DNA from: Apoda limacodes
Lineage: Eukaryota > Arthropoda > Insecta > Lepidoptera > Limacodidae
Length of the DNA stretch: 64,000 nt
Reading direction: 5' to 3'
Assembly: GCA_946406115.1 (NCBI GenBank)
Contig: OX291556.1
Coordinates: forward strand, 12,492,501 to 12,556,500
Shown here: piece after piece, positions 1 to 12,139 of the stretch
How the letters are laid out: each line of letters begins with the position of its first letter
How positions within the stretch are numbered: the stretch's first letter is position 1
Notes under the pieces: generated by a model
Seen by the model: only the letters and a program-made list of their open reading frames with translations
What the model was told of the DNA's origin: nothing
Database searches by the model: none
Program-made: the position numbers and the translations under genes

Positions 1-99
1 TCTAGGTCAACGGGAAGTACCCCATAGGTTTTAATTTATTTGTGAATGCTAAAATTGCAACAAAAATGGCAGTATTTCGGCCGTATTGTTTTGTTGCGT

Positions 100-250
100 T
101 GATTTAGAAGCCTGATTTATTTACAGCTTCAAGGGACCGTAGACTTTAGTATTTGATATTAATTCCAACTTGATACCTTCATGCGTTCCTGAGAAAAAGG
201 GTCTTGACAGTCAGACAGACGGACAAGTGATCTTATTGGGGTTGCAATCA
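100..250 (-). repeat. Dispersed 'agggttccgtac' family, degenerate copy
   Basis: On the minus strand this matches the block at 49980-50100: the run of tctgtctgtc-type bases, the phrase 'aagaccctttttctcag', then an ATCAA-rich part and 'ggtcccttgaagctgt'. The same family recurs near 49926, 51136, 55656 and 63536. No open frame is visible. It is a lepidopteran interspersed repeat whose class I cannot name from sequence alone. Confidence 0.55.
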
Positions 251-522
251 AAGAAAATTTATCACTCATACAAAAAGGTGTAGCGTCGCGCGTATCAAAG
301 TAAAAATAAAAAAGGGCAAACAGCCTTGAGTACGCCAAATTCTGGAATTCGAGAGAAAAATGTATGCAAGCAGGTCTGACCTTTAGAAACCCGTGAAAGC
401 ATTTCTCTCATTTTTCATTCAAGTCTCACGAGACTGTTCCCAATAAGACAGTCAGACAACTCAAACCAGGTTGGTAAAGATGCCAAACAGCGAACTATAA
501 AATCTACTTTTTCATCTTCCAG

Positions 523-814
523 CCATCTACGAGTACCTACATCATAAAGAGAGTCGAACAGCGTATTTCCTAGCGGTGAAAAAAAAGATCACAAGAGTGT
601 GACAGAGACGAAGCGAACATAGATACAGGTTAACTTTGTCTCTTTCTAAAGTGTGGTCATTTTCGTGAGCCTACCGCGCAATCCGTAGGTCAGGTTACAG
701 AACTCCTCGAAGTCTATGACCTTCATCAACCGGACCGCTTTCAATGCTATCGATGTGGATGATCCAGTGGAGGAGGAGGAGAGTTTAAAGCAAAAACCTG
801 AATATTCGAAATAA
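523..814 (+). CDS. Possible last two exons of an unidentified upstream gene
   Basis: A segment at 523-575 follows 'catcttccag' and precedes the GT at 576. A second segment, 701-814, follows 'ggttacag' and runs to a TAA at 812-814. The first leaves phase 0 and the second reads on in phase 0. The second ends with an acidic tail (DVDDPVEEEESL) in GC-richer, codon-like sequence. The intron would be 125 bp. No earlier exon is in the window and I do not recognise the product. The reading rests only on splice consensus, phase agreement and composition, so it may be fortuitous. Confidence 0.3.
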
Positions 815-1104
815 CAAGTATATCAATATCAATTTCGACATGCCATCCAAAGAGATCCCCTAATAAACTTGAAAGTCAACGAATTCACCAAAAGAAACTA
901 GCGGTAGTAGCCCGACTTCTGCCCACGATATTTTTTTAATGCTTTATTGTTTTTTTTTCTATTGTAAAAACGCTATAACGTTCAGTTTGAAACGTAACGA
1001 TTCAAGTAGGTATGCGTAGTATATCCCGTTAATACAATTATCTTTGACACGTTGAATAATTTGGAATAAACTAAAGAGATTATACTATCTCATTGCAAAA
1101 AAAA

Positions 1105-1423
1105 CCTACTAATATTATAAATGTGACAGTTCGTTTGGATGGATGTTTGTAACTCTTTCACGCTTCAACCACTGGACAGATCAGGATGAAATTTGGCATA
1201 CATATAGGTAAGGTCCTGGAAAAGCAAATAGGCTACTTTTTATCCCGAAATTCCCGCGGGAATAACTATAACCGAGCTTAAACGTACTATAGCTATAACT
1301 TGATATAGCAAACTTCATTAGTGTAATTAAAAAGTAAATCACAGTATTAATACCGAGATTAAATAAAGGAGTCCCACGCCGATAAATGAATTAAGGGCGG
1401 GCGGAGCCGCTGGCAAAGTCTAG
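1105..1423 (+). mobile_element. Helitron-like non-autonomous element
   Basis: The copy begins 'cctactaatattataaatg', passes through the family's middle block ('cccgcgggaataactat') and ends in a GC-rich hairpin (ggcgggcggagccgc) followed by CTAG and a T. The hairpin plus CTAG|T is the usual Helitron 3' end. The same order of blocks recurs at many places in the window. It has no coding capacity. Assignment to Helitrons, rather than to some other short element, is an inference from the ends. Confidence 0.65.
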
Positions 1424-1499
1424 TCTAACATAACTTTCAATGATGTATATACCAACAAGCTTTTACCTCCAGCTCTTTCCGCACTACATTCGGTAATAG

Positions 1500-1735
1500 G
1501 CGTAGTATTTTTTCGCCAAGATTAAGAAGTTTACTATAGCAAACTATAGATGTCACTATAGTTAGTCTCATACACACATGTCTATGATTAGTCCACGTGA
1601 TATCCGGTTATAGTTATTCCTGCAGGAACTCTTCCGGGATAAAATGGAACCTATGTTCTTCTTTCCCCTAACAATATATGTGCCAAAAATCAACTCGATT
1701 AGTGGATTCGTAGTGACGCTAAGCAACAACAAACT
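1500..1735 (-). mobile_element. Helitron-like remnant
   Basis: The order is reversed relative to the copy at 1105: 'gaagtttactatagcaaactatag', 'cggttatagttattcctgcagg', 'tatgtgccaaaaatcaactcgat'. Both ends are eroded, so boundaries are approximate. Confidence 0.5.
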
Positions 1736-2119
1736 AACAGACTTTTATATAAACATGTATGGATGTTACGCCGAATAAATTCTCAGAAGATTCACCTGCG
1801 TTGAATTTACGACTACCTCTTTGCCAAACAGACGGTTTACAAGATCCTTGTTTTGTTTATTTTAAGATAAATCAGAGGTGGTTAAATTAATTGATGTCAT
1901 TGTTAATAAAGATTAGATTTACATTAAAATATGCAGGTTTTTTTATTTTAAAGCGCATAATACAACATATGCTATTAAATCAGGGCAGTAATTTGCATGT
2001 CTTTATGCATACGCCGCTAAATGACACACTGAAGATATGTTTTCAAGTGCAAATGGCATGCAACAAACTTATTGCACGACAGTAAATTGCAAAATGTATA
2101 GTTACGAGTCCCATAGAGG

Positions 2120-2480
2120 TCAAATCATGAAAAGCATATGGAGTACTGCTGCCATCTCTGGGCTGGTGCACCCGGGTACCAACCTTTTGACGGGCTGTGA
2201 TGGTGGACGATTCCATTCTTGCATGCTATATAGAACCTTTGAGTCTGAGGAGAGTCCTTGCCTCCCTGTGTGTGATCTGCCGCTTGTACAATGGGATTTG
2301 TTCTGATGAATTGTTCGAAATGGTGCCCTGGGCTACTTTCTACTATCGCACCGCTCGCCATCGGCAGGTTATTCATTATCACACTTTAGAACCGAACAGT
2401 TCGGTGATCAGAGAAACCGCCACCCGCGATTGCTTAGGCTGTGGAATGCGCTCCTTGCCAAGGTTTTCTTTAACACATAG
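2120..2480 (+). pseudogene. LINE reverse-transcriptase C-terminal fragment, decayed
   Basis: This is homologous in order to the intact minus-strand fragment at 42023-42529. Recognisable pieces are 'ccatctctgggctggtgcac', 'gacgggctgtg', then coding for LSLRRVLASLCVICRLYN, ELFEMVP and FYYRTARHR, and the 'gtggaatgcgctccttgcca' block. These pieces fall in different frames, so the copy is frameshifted and inactive. Confidence 0.65.
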
Positions 2481-2626
2481 ACGCATAGACGTGTACATGT
2501 ATGTGTGTTTACACAAATTTGCATAGACTTTGTGTATATGGTGGCCTGGTTCCTGCGTGATTGAGGGTAACTGGTGTATATCCGGCAAGTTTCGGGTTAC
2601 AGACATACTATCGCATTTATAATATA

Positions 2627-2856
2627 CTAGCTTTGGCCCGCGGTTCCACTCGCCCTAAATTTGGTCATCGGTGTAGGATTTCAACGGCAACTCCTCAACT
2701 ATGGGAAAAAAACGGATAATACTTGACGTTTTCAAGTAGCTAATGTCCTTTTCCGGTACTCAAACTATCTCCATGCCAAATTTCATCTTGATCGGTACAG
2801 TGGTTTGAGCGTGAAGAGGTAACAGACAGAGTTACTTTCGCATCTATTATATTTAT
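2627..2856 (-). mobile_element. Helitron-like element
   Basis: Read on the minus strand it starts near 'aatataatagatgcgaaagt', carries 'tttcatcttgatcggtacag' in complement and ends with the GC-rich hairpin and CTAG (2627-2630 on the plus strand). It belongs to a subfamily with a 'cttgacgttttc' middle that recurs near 43080. Confidence 0.6.
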
Positions 2857-2860
2857 TATT

Positions 2861-4544
2861 ATATCATATTCATGAATTAGTTTTAAGTATATGTATGTAC
2901 ATATGATTGTGCAACAATATAATTATTATGGCGCTAATGCATCAAGTACTATTAAATATCGGAATACTCTTATATATCTAACTTCCTTCACACAATTGAC
3001 GATATTTGACGCTTCACATGGTGCGCCCCCTATGCTACATAAAATCAAAAAAATAATAATTGATATGTTTGACTTTGTTTTTAGTAGCTTACTAACTTAT
3101 TTATATTACCTACTAAGTGTTTCAGTACATATTGTATTATTTTTAGATGATTATCAAAGTATTGTATTATTACTTTAAATAGAACTTCTTGCGAGCTCTT
3201 TTTGGCAGAAATTAACATTGCTTACATTGTATCGACGATTCAAAGGTGTTCTCAGAAACCTATTTGAATAAATATGGTTTGGTTTGATTTTATTTGACTG
3301 CAGTATGGGGTGTTTTAAGAAAGTTGTTATTAGATTTTTGAAGGATCGGAAATCCGAAACCTGTCCTAGTAGCCTAACTTCTACCCATATTTTTTTTAAT
3401 ACCATGCGGGGTCATGGTAAGAATATAAATTCATACCGCCACTGGAACATGTCGTAGAGGACTACTCATGTGTTACTTACATAGTTAAGCTCTTCTCAAT
3501 ACAGATACATTGTCGCAGTAACAGTAACTACATAAGTAACTCATAACCCGTCATGCAACACTAAAATAAATCGTTTGATAACGTTTGAAATTGACAAGAT
3601 GCTGTGTCCTACATTTGTGATGACAACCGACCTATTTGGTGACAAAAAGCAAAAATATGTACAGTGCAACAAACTTTTCTGAGCTTCTGTTCTTGGGTGT
3701 TTTGTCGCTAGTGTTGGTCTAAGTTCACAATATTTTAATGTGACGAATGTTGTTTTGATTTTTCGAAGGGCAATGCCTAAAATTGTTTGAAGGTTAGAGC
3801 CTTTTCTTTTGGTTGCGAAAACGAACAGGACTTCCTTATTTTAATAGTACATATTGTAGTGAACAAACTTCGCTATGATACCACAGCTCCAAAGCGTATC
3901 CATCTCGAGATAGAGACGATTTTTGTGGGTCACTTTTTGTAACATTATATTTCAATTCAATAAAATAATAAAGTGTAATACCACAATTAAACGCATTTTG
4001 TCACATATACAAAGTAAGTACATATTATTATATATAATATATACTTAGGTTCATATCTATACGTAATAAACGTGGAACTGTTTGTTTATGGTGTAATTTC
4101 TGAACCACTTGGCCAATTAAGGTCATATTTACACAGTATATATTATTTAGTATATATTTTGCATTTGCATTCACAATTATTTATAGCTTTGTTATTTGAT
4201 AGGTGGCGCTGTTGTCAAAGTATTAAAAATCAATAATTATGAACCATAATGACTCATATGCACAATTTATCTTGGTTTAGTGCCAAAAACAAAAAAAACA
4301 TTACATCAGACGGAATAGGTGGCGCCGTGGCTGAATAATTAATAAAACATCGAATGGGCAGAACAACTTTTTTCAGGCCAGCTAGTATTTTATAAACACT
4401 GCAATATACTCCTTAACACTTTTGCAGCTTAAGCAGTGAAATGCTTATTTTTAGATATAAAAAATTATAAAACAATAACTTCATAACAAAAAAAATTGTT
4501 TCCCAAACTACATTACACTACATAAATATAAAAAAAACATTTAT
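2861..4544. other. No gene seen; one dispersed repeat at 3600-3760
   Basis: AT-rich sequence without convincing exons. Positions 3655-3745 ('acagtgcaacaaacttttct', 'gcttctgttcttgggtgttt', 'cgctagtgttggtctaagtt') match the minus strand of 23600-23700, so this part is a dispersed repeat. The rest shows nothing I can name. Confidence 0.5.
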
Positions 4545-4665
4545 TTTAAGTTGTTTTTTACAATTAAGGTAACAAACAAGCTAACGGTCCGCCTGATGGT
4601 AAGCGGTCACTGCACCCTATGGACGCTTGCTAGGGCGTCACTTGCGCCTTGTCCATCCTTTAAAA
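4545..4665 (-). mobile_element. LINE 3' tail, 5'-truncated
   Basis: A T-rich start on the plus strand (poly(A) of a minus-strand insertion) is followed by 'ggtaacaaacaagctaacgg', 'tccgcctgatggtaagcgg' and 'tatggacgcttgc'. This is the 3' end of the LINE family whose coding end is seen at 42023-42529. Confidence 0.65.
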
Positions 4666-7600
4666 AAATAATTAAGTATTCCTAAAATCTTATCAATATA
4701 CAATAGGTAAGTAAGTACTTCTTTGTCAACAAACTGACTTGATTTGTTAATTGAATATAAATTAAATTACTGCCAATATTTAAATCGGATTGTGTAAAAA
4801 TATGAGCCTAGACTGTACACCGTGTTATATTATGTAACAATATACTTATATTCGTATATTTTCTACCCAACTTAGATTTATACAAAATAGCGAAAAAAAC
4901 TGTATAAAAGCAAAGGCTGACCTCATAGTGCAGAGATTTATCATAATAATTATTATAATTTATGGCGAGCATTTATTTTTATGTGGTGTTTAATTTTACA
5001 CGACAAATGGAACCGATTTGCAGCTATAAATCAATTTTTATGACTATTACTGTAAATGTAGCACTTGAAGCAACAACGATATGGGTTTGGAAAATTACAC
5101 TAATTACGATGATGAATCTCTTCACTATGAGGTCGGCCATTGCTTTATTTACAGTAAGTACCTATTACCTCAACATTTTTCGGCAAAAGTCAAAGAAATC
5201 TAAGGGGAATATTACAGTATTTCTATCAGTACCTACCCGAGTAACGATACAACGAAGTTTTAAGTGTTTTTTTTATTAGCTTTATAAGGTGTGAGACACG
5301 GAGACGATTGCGTTTACCGCAGCGTTGGATGGAGTTATTGGAAAGGATATCACTATATTTTATATACATCGTGATAGAAAACGTGGCTATTGCAGAATCG
5401 CTGGAATACATTAGCAGACTTACCAAATAGGTAAGCCTGTAAATGGACATGGATATAACGTAGGTCATGTACCCCTTGTGCCTCTACATACCGGGTGTTG
5501 CTAGATGCCACCTTCTCTTGAAATCTTTGACAAATATACACAGCAATAACAAGCTATAACAACAAAGGTTAGTCTAACGACGAGAAATAGGGGAATTGAA
5601 GAATCTAACTTAGGAGGCAGCCATGGAAAAATTTTGGCAACATCTTTTTATCCAAAATAGGCTTTAGGCACTCAGTAGTGCTAAAAACAAATACAAAAGC
5701 AACACATACAAGAATAAAATGCCCATATCTTATATATTTAAATGAGCAATTCTTGTACATACATCAATAAGTATATTTGCGTATCTCGGAAACGGCTCTA
5801 ACGATTTGGATGAAATTTTGTATTTAGATAGGGTTCTGCGTTTTAAATTTACCTATAAAATTGTATTTTTTGTAATTGAAACTCGAGTTTCCCAGGTAAT
5901 CAGGATTATAATATCTGCAAAGCATGTCTACGTAGCATTGCTGTGTTCGATTTTAAGTCAGAAAGGACTATTTTTCAGGGCTCTATAACGGAACGACCGT
6001 TTCAGGTGGTCCGTCTCCGGTAAACAACCAGAGGATGCAAGAAACTATGGAAGTTTCCAGGCATCCACTCTTAGGTCCATAACCGTCTATAAGGTTTCAA
6101 ATAAAGAACTATAACAAAACAGTAGTATTTGTTAGCGATGCACCGGCTAGGTCCTCAGGAGGTAGAGATTCAGGTAGAGCGGGTTCAGAGGCAAGTAAAG
6201 AAAATACTCTTCAAGGTCAAGGAAGGTTGTAATGTATACTCGTGCCGGTGCATCGGTAACAAGATAGGTACTCTGTGTTGTTATTGTTCCATTTCCAAAT
6301 AGCAAAGCGTTGTTGCCCCGTTTCAGTCAGTCTGATGTCTGTTCGAGATAGACTTAGCTGCAAGGACGGGAAAGGTGATGGGATACTGTTAATCCCGATT
6401 GACATTTCCCATTGGGAATCCTCTACGTCGCAAACAGAGCAAGACAAAAGATTGGGGGATTGATTTTTGTCACTAGAACAGCGGGAGAGAAAACAAAGAT
6501 AAACATATTTTTCATCATGATCAAGAGTTCTCACGGTAAATTTTTCTACGGATAAAATTATGGGGCACTATTCATTCATGTTAAATGAGTGTACAGACTG
6601 CATTCTGGGCAAGCGAAACTGCGCGCATGCAAAAGCTAGTATATAAATAAAAATAACAAAGGTTTCCCAAATATTAAGCTTTTAAAATTACCAAGTATAA
6701 GTACACAAAAACCTCCATTAGTCTCATAGTGTGACAAGCGCCTTAAACGCAGAAGAATGACTGTGAAATTTTAACTTTAACAAGCTGTTTCAGAGTTCCG
6801 TAGGTATTTAATAACAGAAAGGTTTTCAGACTTACCTACATTTATCTTTCTTTTAAATTTAATTAAAACTTTACTAAGATATATCTCCGAAGTGTAAAAT
6901 TTACACCGAAAAAAAATTATTGTCATTAAATTCTTTAAATATCTCGATAATCCTATTCACAAAAATTAAGTGTAATATAATCTTTTTTATTTTAGTTACA
7001 TAATTAACCGTTATAACTACAAAAATATGTTTACGTTAGTAACAAATACTATTTATACTACTTACATAAAAACACAACTACTAAATCTTCTAAAGTCCTA
7101 GTTCATCTATCTTGCAAATACACAAATCTCTATAGAATTAAGAAATACCTTATATACATACATAGAAATAATATTTCTTCGTTAAAGACTCCCTAAAAAT
7201 TGTACTCTTCGATGAAAACATATCACTAAGGATATATCTCATCAATTCGTTTAATCTTTTGACTGCATTTTTGCTATTAAAATCTTTATTTATACTACTT
7301 GTAAGGATTTACTTTTCAATTTTTTATATTTCGCGAAAATAAGTGCCAAACGCGATATATTGACGTATAAATCAACAAGTGAATGTACCCTGAACTTGAT
7401 CTTGTTAGGGTTCCGTGCCAATTTGTAACTCAGTAAAGCTGCCATTCGCGCCCTCGACTTCTGTAAACTTTTATAATGTACTTACAGCAATTACAGCAAC
7501 TTCTAACTTCCAGAATTACAGGTCAAAATTCCAAATAACCAAACGTTTTATTTGTATAAATTACAAAAATATTTTTCTAACTGTATATGTAAAATAATAT

Positions 7601-8559
7601 AAAATTTTATAAGTTTTCATTGGCAAACAAAGTTCGGTTTGCAGTTTACAAATTAGACACCAATACCCTAATACCTCCACATTAAATTGTCAAGTAAACA
7701 TTTCTTTATTATGTTGTACGGAACCCTCAGCCTTCAATTTAAATTCACAATAGGCCAGTTCTTATAAAACATGTGCAGTCTGCATAACAAATGACTCAGG
7801 CTTGCACGGATATGACAAAAAAGACAGTTCTCAATCTCCGTTTGAACCGCTCCAAAATTCGATCATTGAACCTTTGAGCCAATAACTGAATATGCAAAAG
7901 ACGATACCTCTTCAACGAATGACCATACTAAGATGTACTGACAAGATTTAAAGTAAACATTTGCAGTAGCTAACACAGTGTCTGCTTTTAAAGGTTCATT
8001 ACTTAGTGCATTAGAGTGATTCAGAATTTTATGACGTTGTTAAATTACCGTTTCAAATTTTAGCTGTTTTTGTTTAATTTATGGAAGTTTTATCTTAATT
8101 AAAGATTTGGCTGCAAATGTAACATTAGTATTCAAATCACTATGTATTTTGCATTAAATACCTTTATCGACACAAAAGATTCTTTGATTTCTATTCTGTG
8201 AATCGATGCCGCAATTTGACATGCGCCCACTTTCCTCTTACTCTAAAGGCTCGATTACACTTGCAACTCTGTTACAGTTCCAAAATGTCGCCTTCAAAAA
8301 GTAAATAGCTCTTTAGCTCTTACGCAATACAAAGTGTTTACTTTTAGAATATAATTGCTGAACATGCGTATAATTTACCGGCAAATAAATTTTAAATGTG
8401 TGTCAAAATAGTTTATTTTATGAAAAAAGGCTTGTGGCGACTTACATGCATGCAGTTAAGATGAAAGAGGTTTGACTTTGCATGCATGAAATGTCACAGG
8501 GAAAAAATTATATATATGTCATCCTTGTTTTGTAATATTTTCTTGTTGTAAAAATACAA
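4666..8559. other. No gene seen
   Basis: AT-rich DNA with short open frames that look random. Three minor items are present. A TATAAAAG at 4903-4910 sits upstream of a short open segment with a good donor at 5154 (see findings). An 18-bp inverted repeat with one mismatch lies at 6130-6147 and 6244-6261. Facing 'agggttccgt' motifs occur near 7406 and 7719, probably repeat remnants. Confidence 0.45.
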
Positions 8560-8830
8560 TTCATTATAAAATACAAATAAACTATATCTTGTAAATTGAA
8601 TGTAAATTAAATGTAAAAAATAAATGTATATAGTGCATATAAAAGTTTTACTTTATTGAATTAAGAAGCCCGGACCGGTGCAGCGCTTCAGGCTATTACA
8701 AATTTGATGAATACAAAAATGATAAAAAATGCTTGGAAGAATTAGAACTTAATTAATTGAGAGGGATTTGTAATATTTTCTTATAAAATTCTAATATATT
8801 TTTTTATTCAATAATATTATATTACAAGTC
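8560..8830 (+). repeat. Dispersed LINE-tail-like repeat
   Basis: The string 'ggctattacaaatttgatga', followed by 'aatgcttgga', 'aacttaattaattga' and 'tttgtaatattttctta', matches 55245-55350, where the family continues into an 'accggtggtaattt' block. It looks like the 3' part of a common lepidopteran retroelement. Class is uncertain. Confidence 0.45.
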
Positions 8831-9004
8831 TTAACACAAATCTAAATATAAACAAAGTAAATTATATTTGACTGAGGACGAAAATTTTTGAAATATTTAT
8901 TCGGTTTTTATGTTTTTTAATACTTATATATATACTTATAATTATAAAAATATTTATTAAAATTTTAAAATACATACATATTACTGGACATACATATCTA
9001 ATTA

Positions 9005-9480
9005 AATCCGGTCCCATGTTGAGTACTGCTGCCATCTCTGGACGGCCGCACCTGGATACCAGCTTGGCCCTTTTGACTGGATTTAACGACGGGCTGTGAA
9101 ATCGTCGACGATCCCAAACTCTCAAGTCGTATAGAACCCTTAAGTCTGAGGAGAGTCTTTGCGTCTCTGTGAGTTTTACCGCTTGTATATTGGGATGAAT
9201 TCCGAGAAATTGTTTGAAATGATACATCACGAGTATTTTCTATCGCACTGCTCGCCATCGGTAGGGAATTTACCCTCACACCTTATTACCTAAATGTAAC
9301 GTACAGTGCGGTTTCAGAGGAACTTCCTCCCACGAACGCTTAGGTTATGGAATTAGCTCTCTTATTCCAGAAAGAAGTTATTACAGTTTTAAGGGGTCGG
9401 TAACTCTTAGTGTTCCAAGCAGCCACAGCTACCATCACCATCAGGCGGACCGTGAGCTTGTTTGCTACGTTAGTAGTATA
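9005..9480 (+). pseudogene. LINE reverse-transcriptase end and 3' tail, decayed
   Basis: The block order equals the complement of 41980-42529: 'gagtactgctgccatctctg', 'taccagcttggcccttttga', 'tctgaggagagtctttgcg', 'cgctcgccatcggtaggga', 'gtgcggtttcagaggaact', and finally 'accatcaggcggaccgtgag' and 'cttgtttgc'. Frames are broken. It is an inactive copy covering the RT C-terminal region and the 3' untranslated tail. Confidence 0.7.
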
Positions 9481-10612
9481 CCAAAATTCGAACCTTAACT
9501 AAACTATCATTATTTTAATCTGCTTTTTATTTCATCATTTTGATTTCAGTATATTTTATGATTTTTCTATTACAATACTTGCTTTGATACTAAGTTTACT
9601 TTCTTATTAATAGGTGAGTAGATACAAACTTCATGTTCACAGCTGTATCCAATGGGTATATAAAACAAATATAATACAGTCCAGTTATTGCAACCCTATC
9701 GTGTTATTATCCCCGCAAAATAAACACGCGATACACATTAGGATTTCGTTTTTTCTTTCCTTTTCCGTTTCCGGTAAACGAAAGTTTTCTTTTCTCCGAA
9801 ATTTTCGGGATCTGGGAATTCTTTGAATTGTGATTCGTAAAGTTTTTTCCGGACTCAATTCAACGGGGTGTCTCGACTTTTCACGCTCAACAAAAAAAAA
9901 TATACTTAAAGCTTTTACTTTTCGCCACAAAATCAAATTATGTTATTAATATATCACCATAGTAACTAATCACATAAGATAATTTAAATGTTATATATCA
10001 TTGGAGTTCGGATTATTGTAAAAGACACCAGATGCCAACTTTTCTGGTAAAAATTGAAATCACAGCGTACATCATTTTTTCGTCTGTTTTGGCAATGTAA
10101 GATACGAAGACAAAGTCGCGGTTCAGTGCTAGTGTTATAAAAAACTAAAATATATGTTACAAATTCTATTAGCCTAAAAACAGTAAAGAATTTTATTTAA
10201 TAGGTTACTCTGGTAATGTGGAATCAATAAAATTTCACAAAATATTTGATTCGCAGCCAGCTATTTCTTGTGTCAACTTAAAATGTCGTTGGCCCAGATT
10301 TTTGTTATCATAATAAAAGCTGAATTATAATAGGTATCACCATTGTCACATTTATTTAATATCTTATCTTTATTATAAAACTTATAACCTCTTAACACAG
10401 CTTTTCGGTATTCGACTACCTATAGTTTTTGGATTTCCGTGTTAAAAAGCAGCCTTTGTTCTTCGCCATCTTCAACTATTCCTGTGCCAAACATATTTCA
10501 GTTTAAGAGGGCGATATAGGCCAGAAAGCTAATTACTGTAATTCTAACGTTGTGTATGTTAATGCACTATAAATCATTCGATAATGTCATATACATTACT
10601 ATGAGATATATA

Positions 10613-10845
10613 TCTTAATATATATAAATCTCGTGTCACAATGTTTGTCCTCAATGGACTCCTAAACTACTGAACCGATTTTGATAGAACTTCGTAAATA
10701 TCTGTTATTTGATCCAACTTAAAAGATAGGATAGTTTTTATTTCGATATGTCAAGTGCGAGCCGGACTCGGGCACTATAGGTAAAAACCAACTTTCGCCG
10801 GGTACAGAGGGACGGCAGCGGAACAACGTTCGCCGGGACAGCTAG
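10613..10845 (+). mobile_element. Short Helitron-like element
   Basis: It runs from 'tcttaatatatataaatctc' through 'ctcctaaactactgaaccga' to 'cgccgggacagctag' followed by T. The CTAG|T end and the 'ctactgaaccgatttt' phrase mark a common lepidopteran family. A 'gtcaagtgcgagccggactc' motif lies inside it. Confidence 0.5.
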
Positions 10846-11339
10846 TGTTATATATTTCTTAAGTAATTTATACCGTAATGACGCCTTGAAACTTTTAATT
10901 TTTTGTATGAAATTTAACGTTATTACCGTTTTGTTGTCACATTTTTTGACTTTTTGCTTGCTACAAGTTAGAGTCAATGCACTAGGTAACAAGCTTTTCT
11001 AATTATATAACCAACTTTTATTACAAGCAAATGCAAAACACGCTTTAAAAATTTGCACAAGTGTTGAAACAATGGTCACTTCCAGATTTTTTATTGCATT
11101 AAATACAATATATGAAAATCACTCATTAAGTTTATGCACTAGGCAAAAGCAAGTTTTATCCTTTAGATGCTATAGTTTAGCTACAAAATTTGCACAAAAA
11201 CGGCGTATTTTCGCGGTCTAGCCTATACCGCAGCCTTAATAAGATGCCCCTGCGTGCCGTGAAAGTATGAAAAACGCACAAAATCACTTTCGCATTTATA
11301 GTATTAGTATGGATTGATAAGAAATATACGCGCGAGTGA

Positions 11340-11405
11340 TACCCCTGGTGTAACAAGCGTCCATAGGCCACGGTGACCACATACCATCAGGCGGACAACT
11401 TGTTC
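11340..11405 (+). mobile_element. LINE 3' tail fragment
   Basis: 'taacaagcgtccatagg' followed by 'accatcaggcggacaacttg' is the complement of the tail seen at 41980-42060. It is very short and decayed. Confidence 0.5.
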
Positions 11406-11819
11406 CATTTAAAGACTGAGATTATAAATTGCGATGATATGTGATGTAAATTTAAGTAGAATATGAAACTTTAGGTAGCTTCAAAAAGTGACAACCTTAA
11501 TTTTATTCTTAAATTTGGTATATAGTTATCCAGACACATTCACTAAATCAATGAATTAAATTATACACATGATAAGCTTGTATTTTTGTGTATTTAATTA
11601 CTGGTTATCATTGAGATATCGATGGATATATAGAATTTAAGACTCCACTCATATTCATTATTGCTCATTAGGATTCATATTTTATGCAAATAATGTACTT
11701 CATAAAGTAAAAATTTATACTTACGTAAATATATGTTAGGTAGCCTATGGACGCTTGTAACGCTATGAATATTAATGAATCTAATTACCCCCTTCTTTAA
11801 GATACTTATGACCTACGAA

Positions 11820-11995
11820 AAATTTTGACAGAGAGCTCATTTCACAACCTGAGTGGAAGAAACCATTTCGATTCTTCTCCGGGGTCCAACACACAACAAT
11901 TTTATGGTAAGAAGTAGCCAAAAGGAGCCAACCCATGACACAAGGGTACAACACACACAGATAGTCAAAGTATCTCCTCAGACTTTAGGATGAGC
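11820..11995 (-). pseudogene. LINE RT end remnant
   Basis: Blocks 'gagctcatttcacaacc', 'ggtaagaagtagcc', 'acacacagatagtcaaagta' and 'tctcctcagactttagg' correspond in order to 42140-42375 on the plus strand, so the element is on the minus strand. Strongly decayed. Confidence 0.5.
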
Positions 11996-12016
11996 AACAC
12001 ACAGCATCTAAGATAC

Positions 12017-12139
12017 CTAAAAAAACACGACCTGGTCAGCGACCGTCAATATGGCTTTTGTCACGGTCGCTCGACTGGCGACCTTTTAGTGTATCTCACA
12101 CAAAGATGGGCACACATCAATCAATCAACACAATGTTAA
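12017..12139 (+). pseudogene. LINE reverse-transcriptase internal fragment
   Basis: The frame reads LVSDRQYGFCHGRSTGDLL, close to the SDRQYGF-RxGRSTGDLL segment of arthropod non-LTR reverse transcriptases, then VYLTQRW and a stop at 12137. Only about 40 codons survive. It is probably the same LINE family as the minus-strand fragment at 14250-14640, broken up in this area. Confidence 0.65.

Larger units (their letters stand above)
9981..11640 (+). repeat. Old direct duplication, first copy
   Basis: Several blocks recur in the same order at 12130-13330. Examples are 'gccaacttttct' with 'cagcgtacatcat', 'ttggcccagatttttgttat', 'agtttttggatttccgtg' with 'actattcctgtgccaaa', 'agaatatgaaactttaggta' and 'ctggttatcattgagatat'. 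Copies are clearly diverged and interrupted by different insertions (a Helitron-like copy at 10613-10845 here). No coding potential is seen in either copy. Confidence 0.6.

Noticed and set aside
6217..6534. 105-codon minus-strand frame with Ser-rich sequence
   Set aside because: No motif, no splice sites that extend it, and an overlapping frame of similar quality on the other strand. Left as unassigned.
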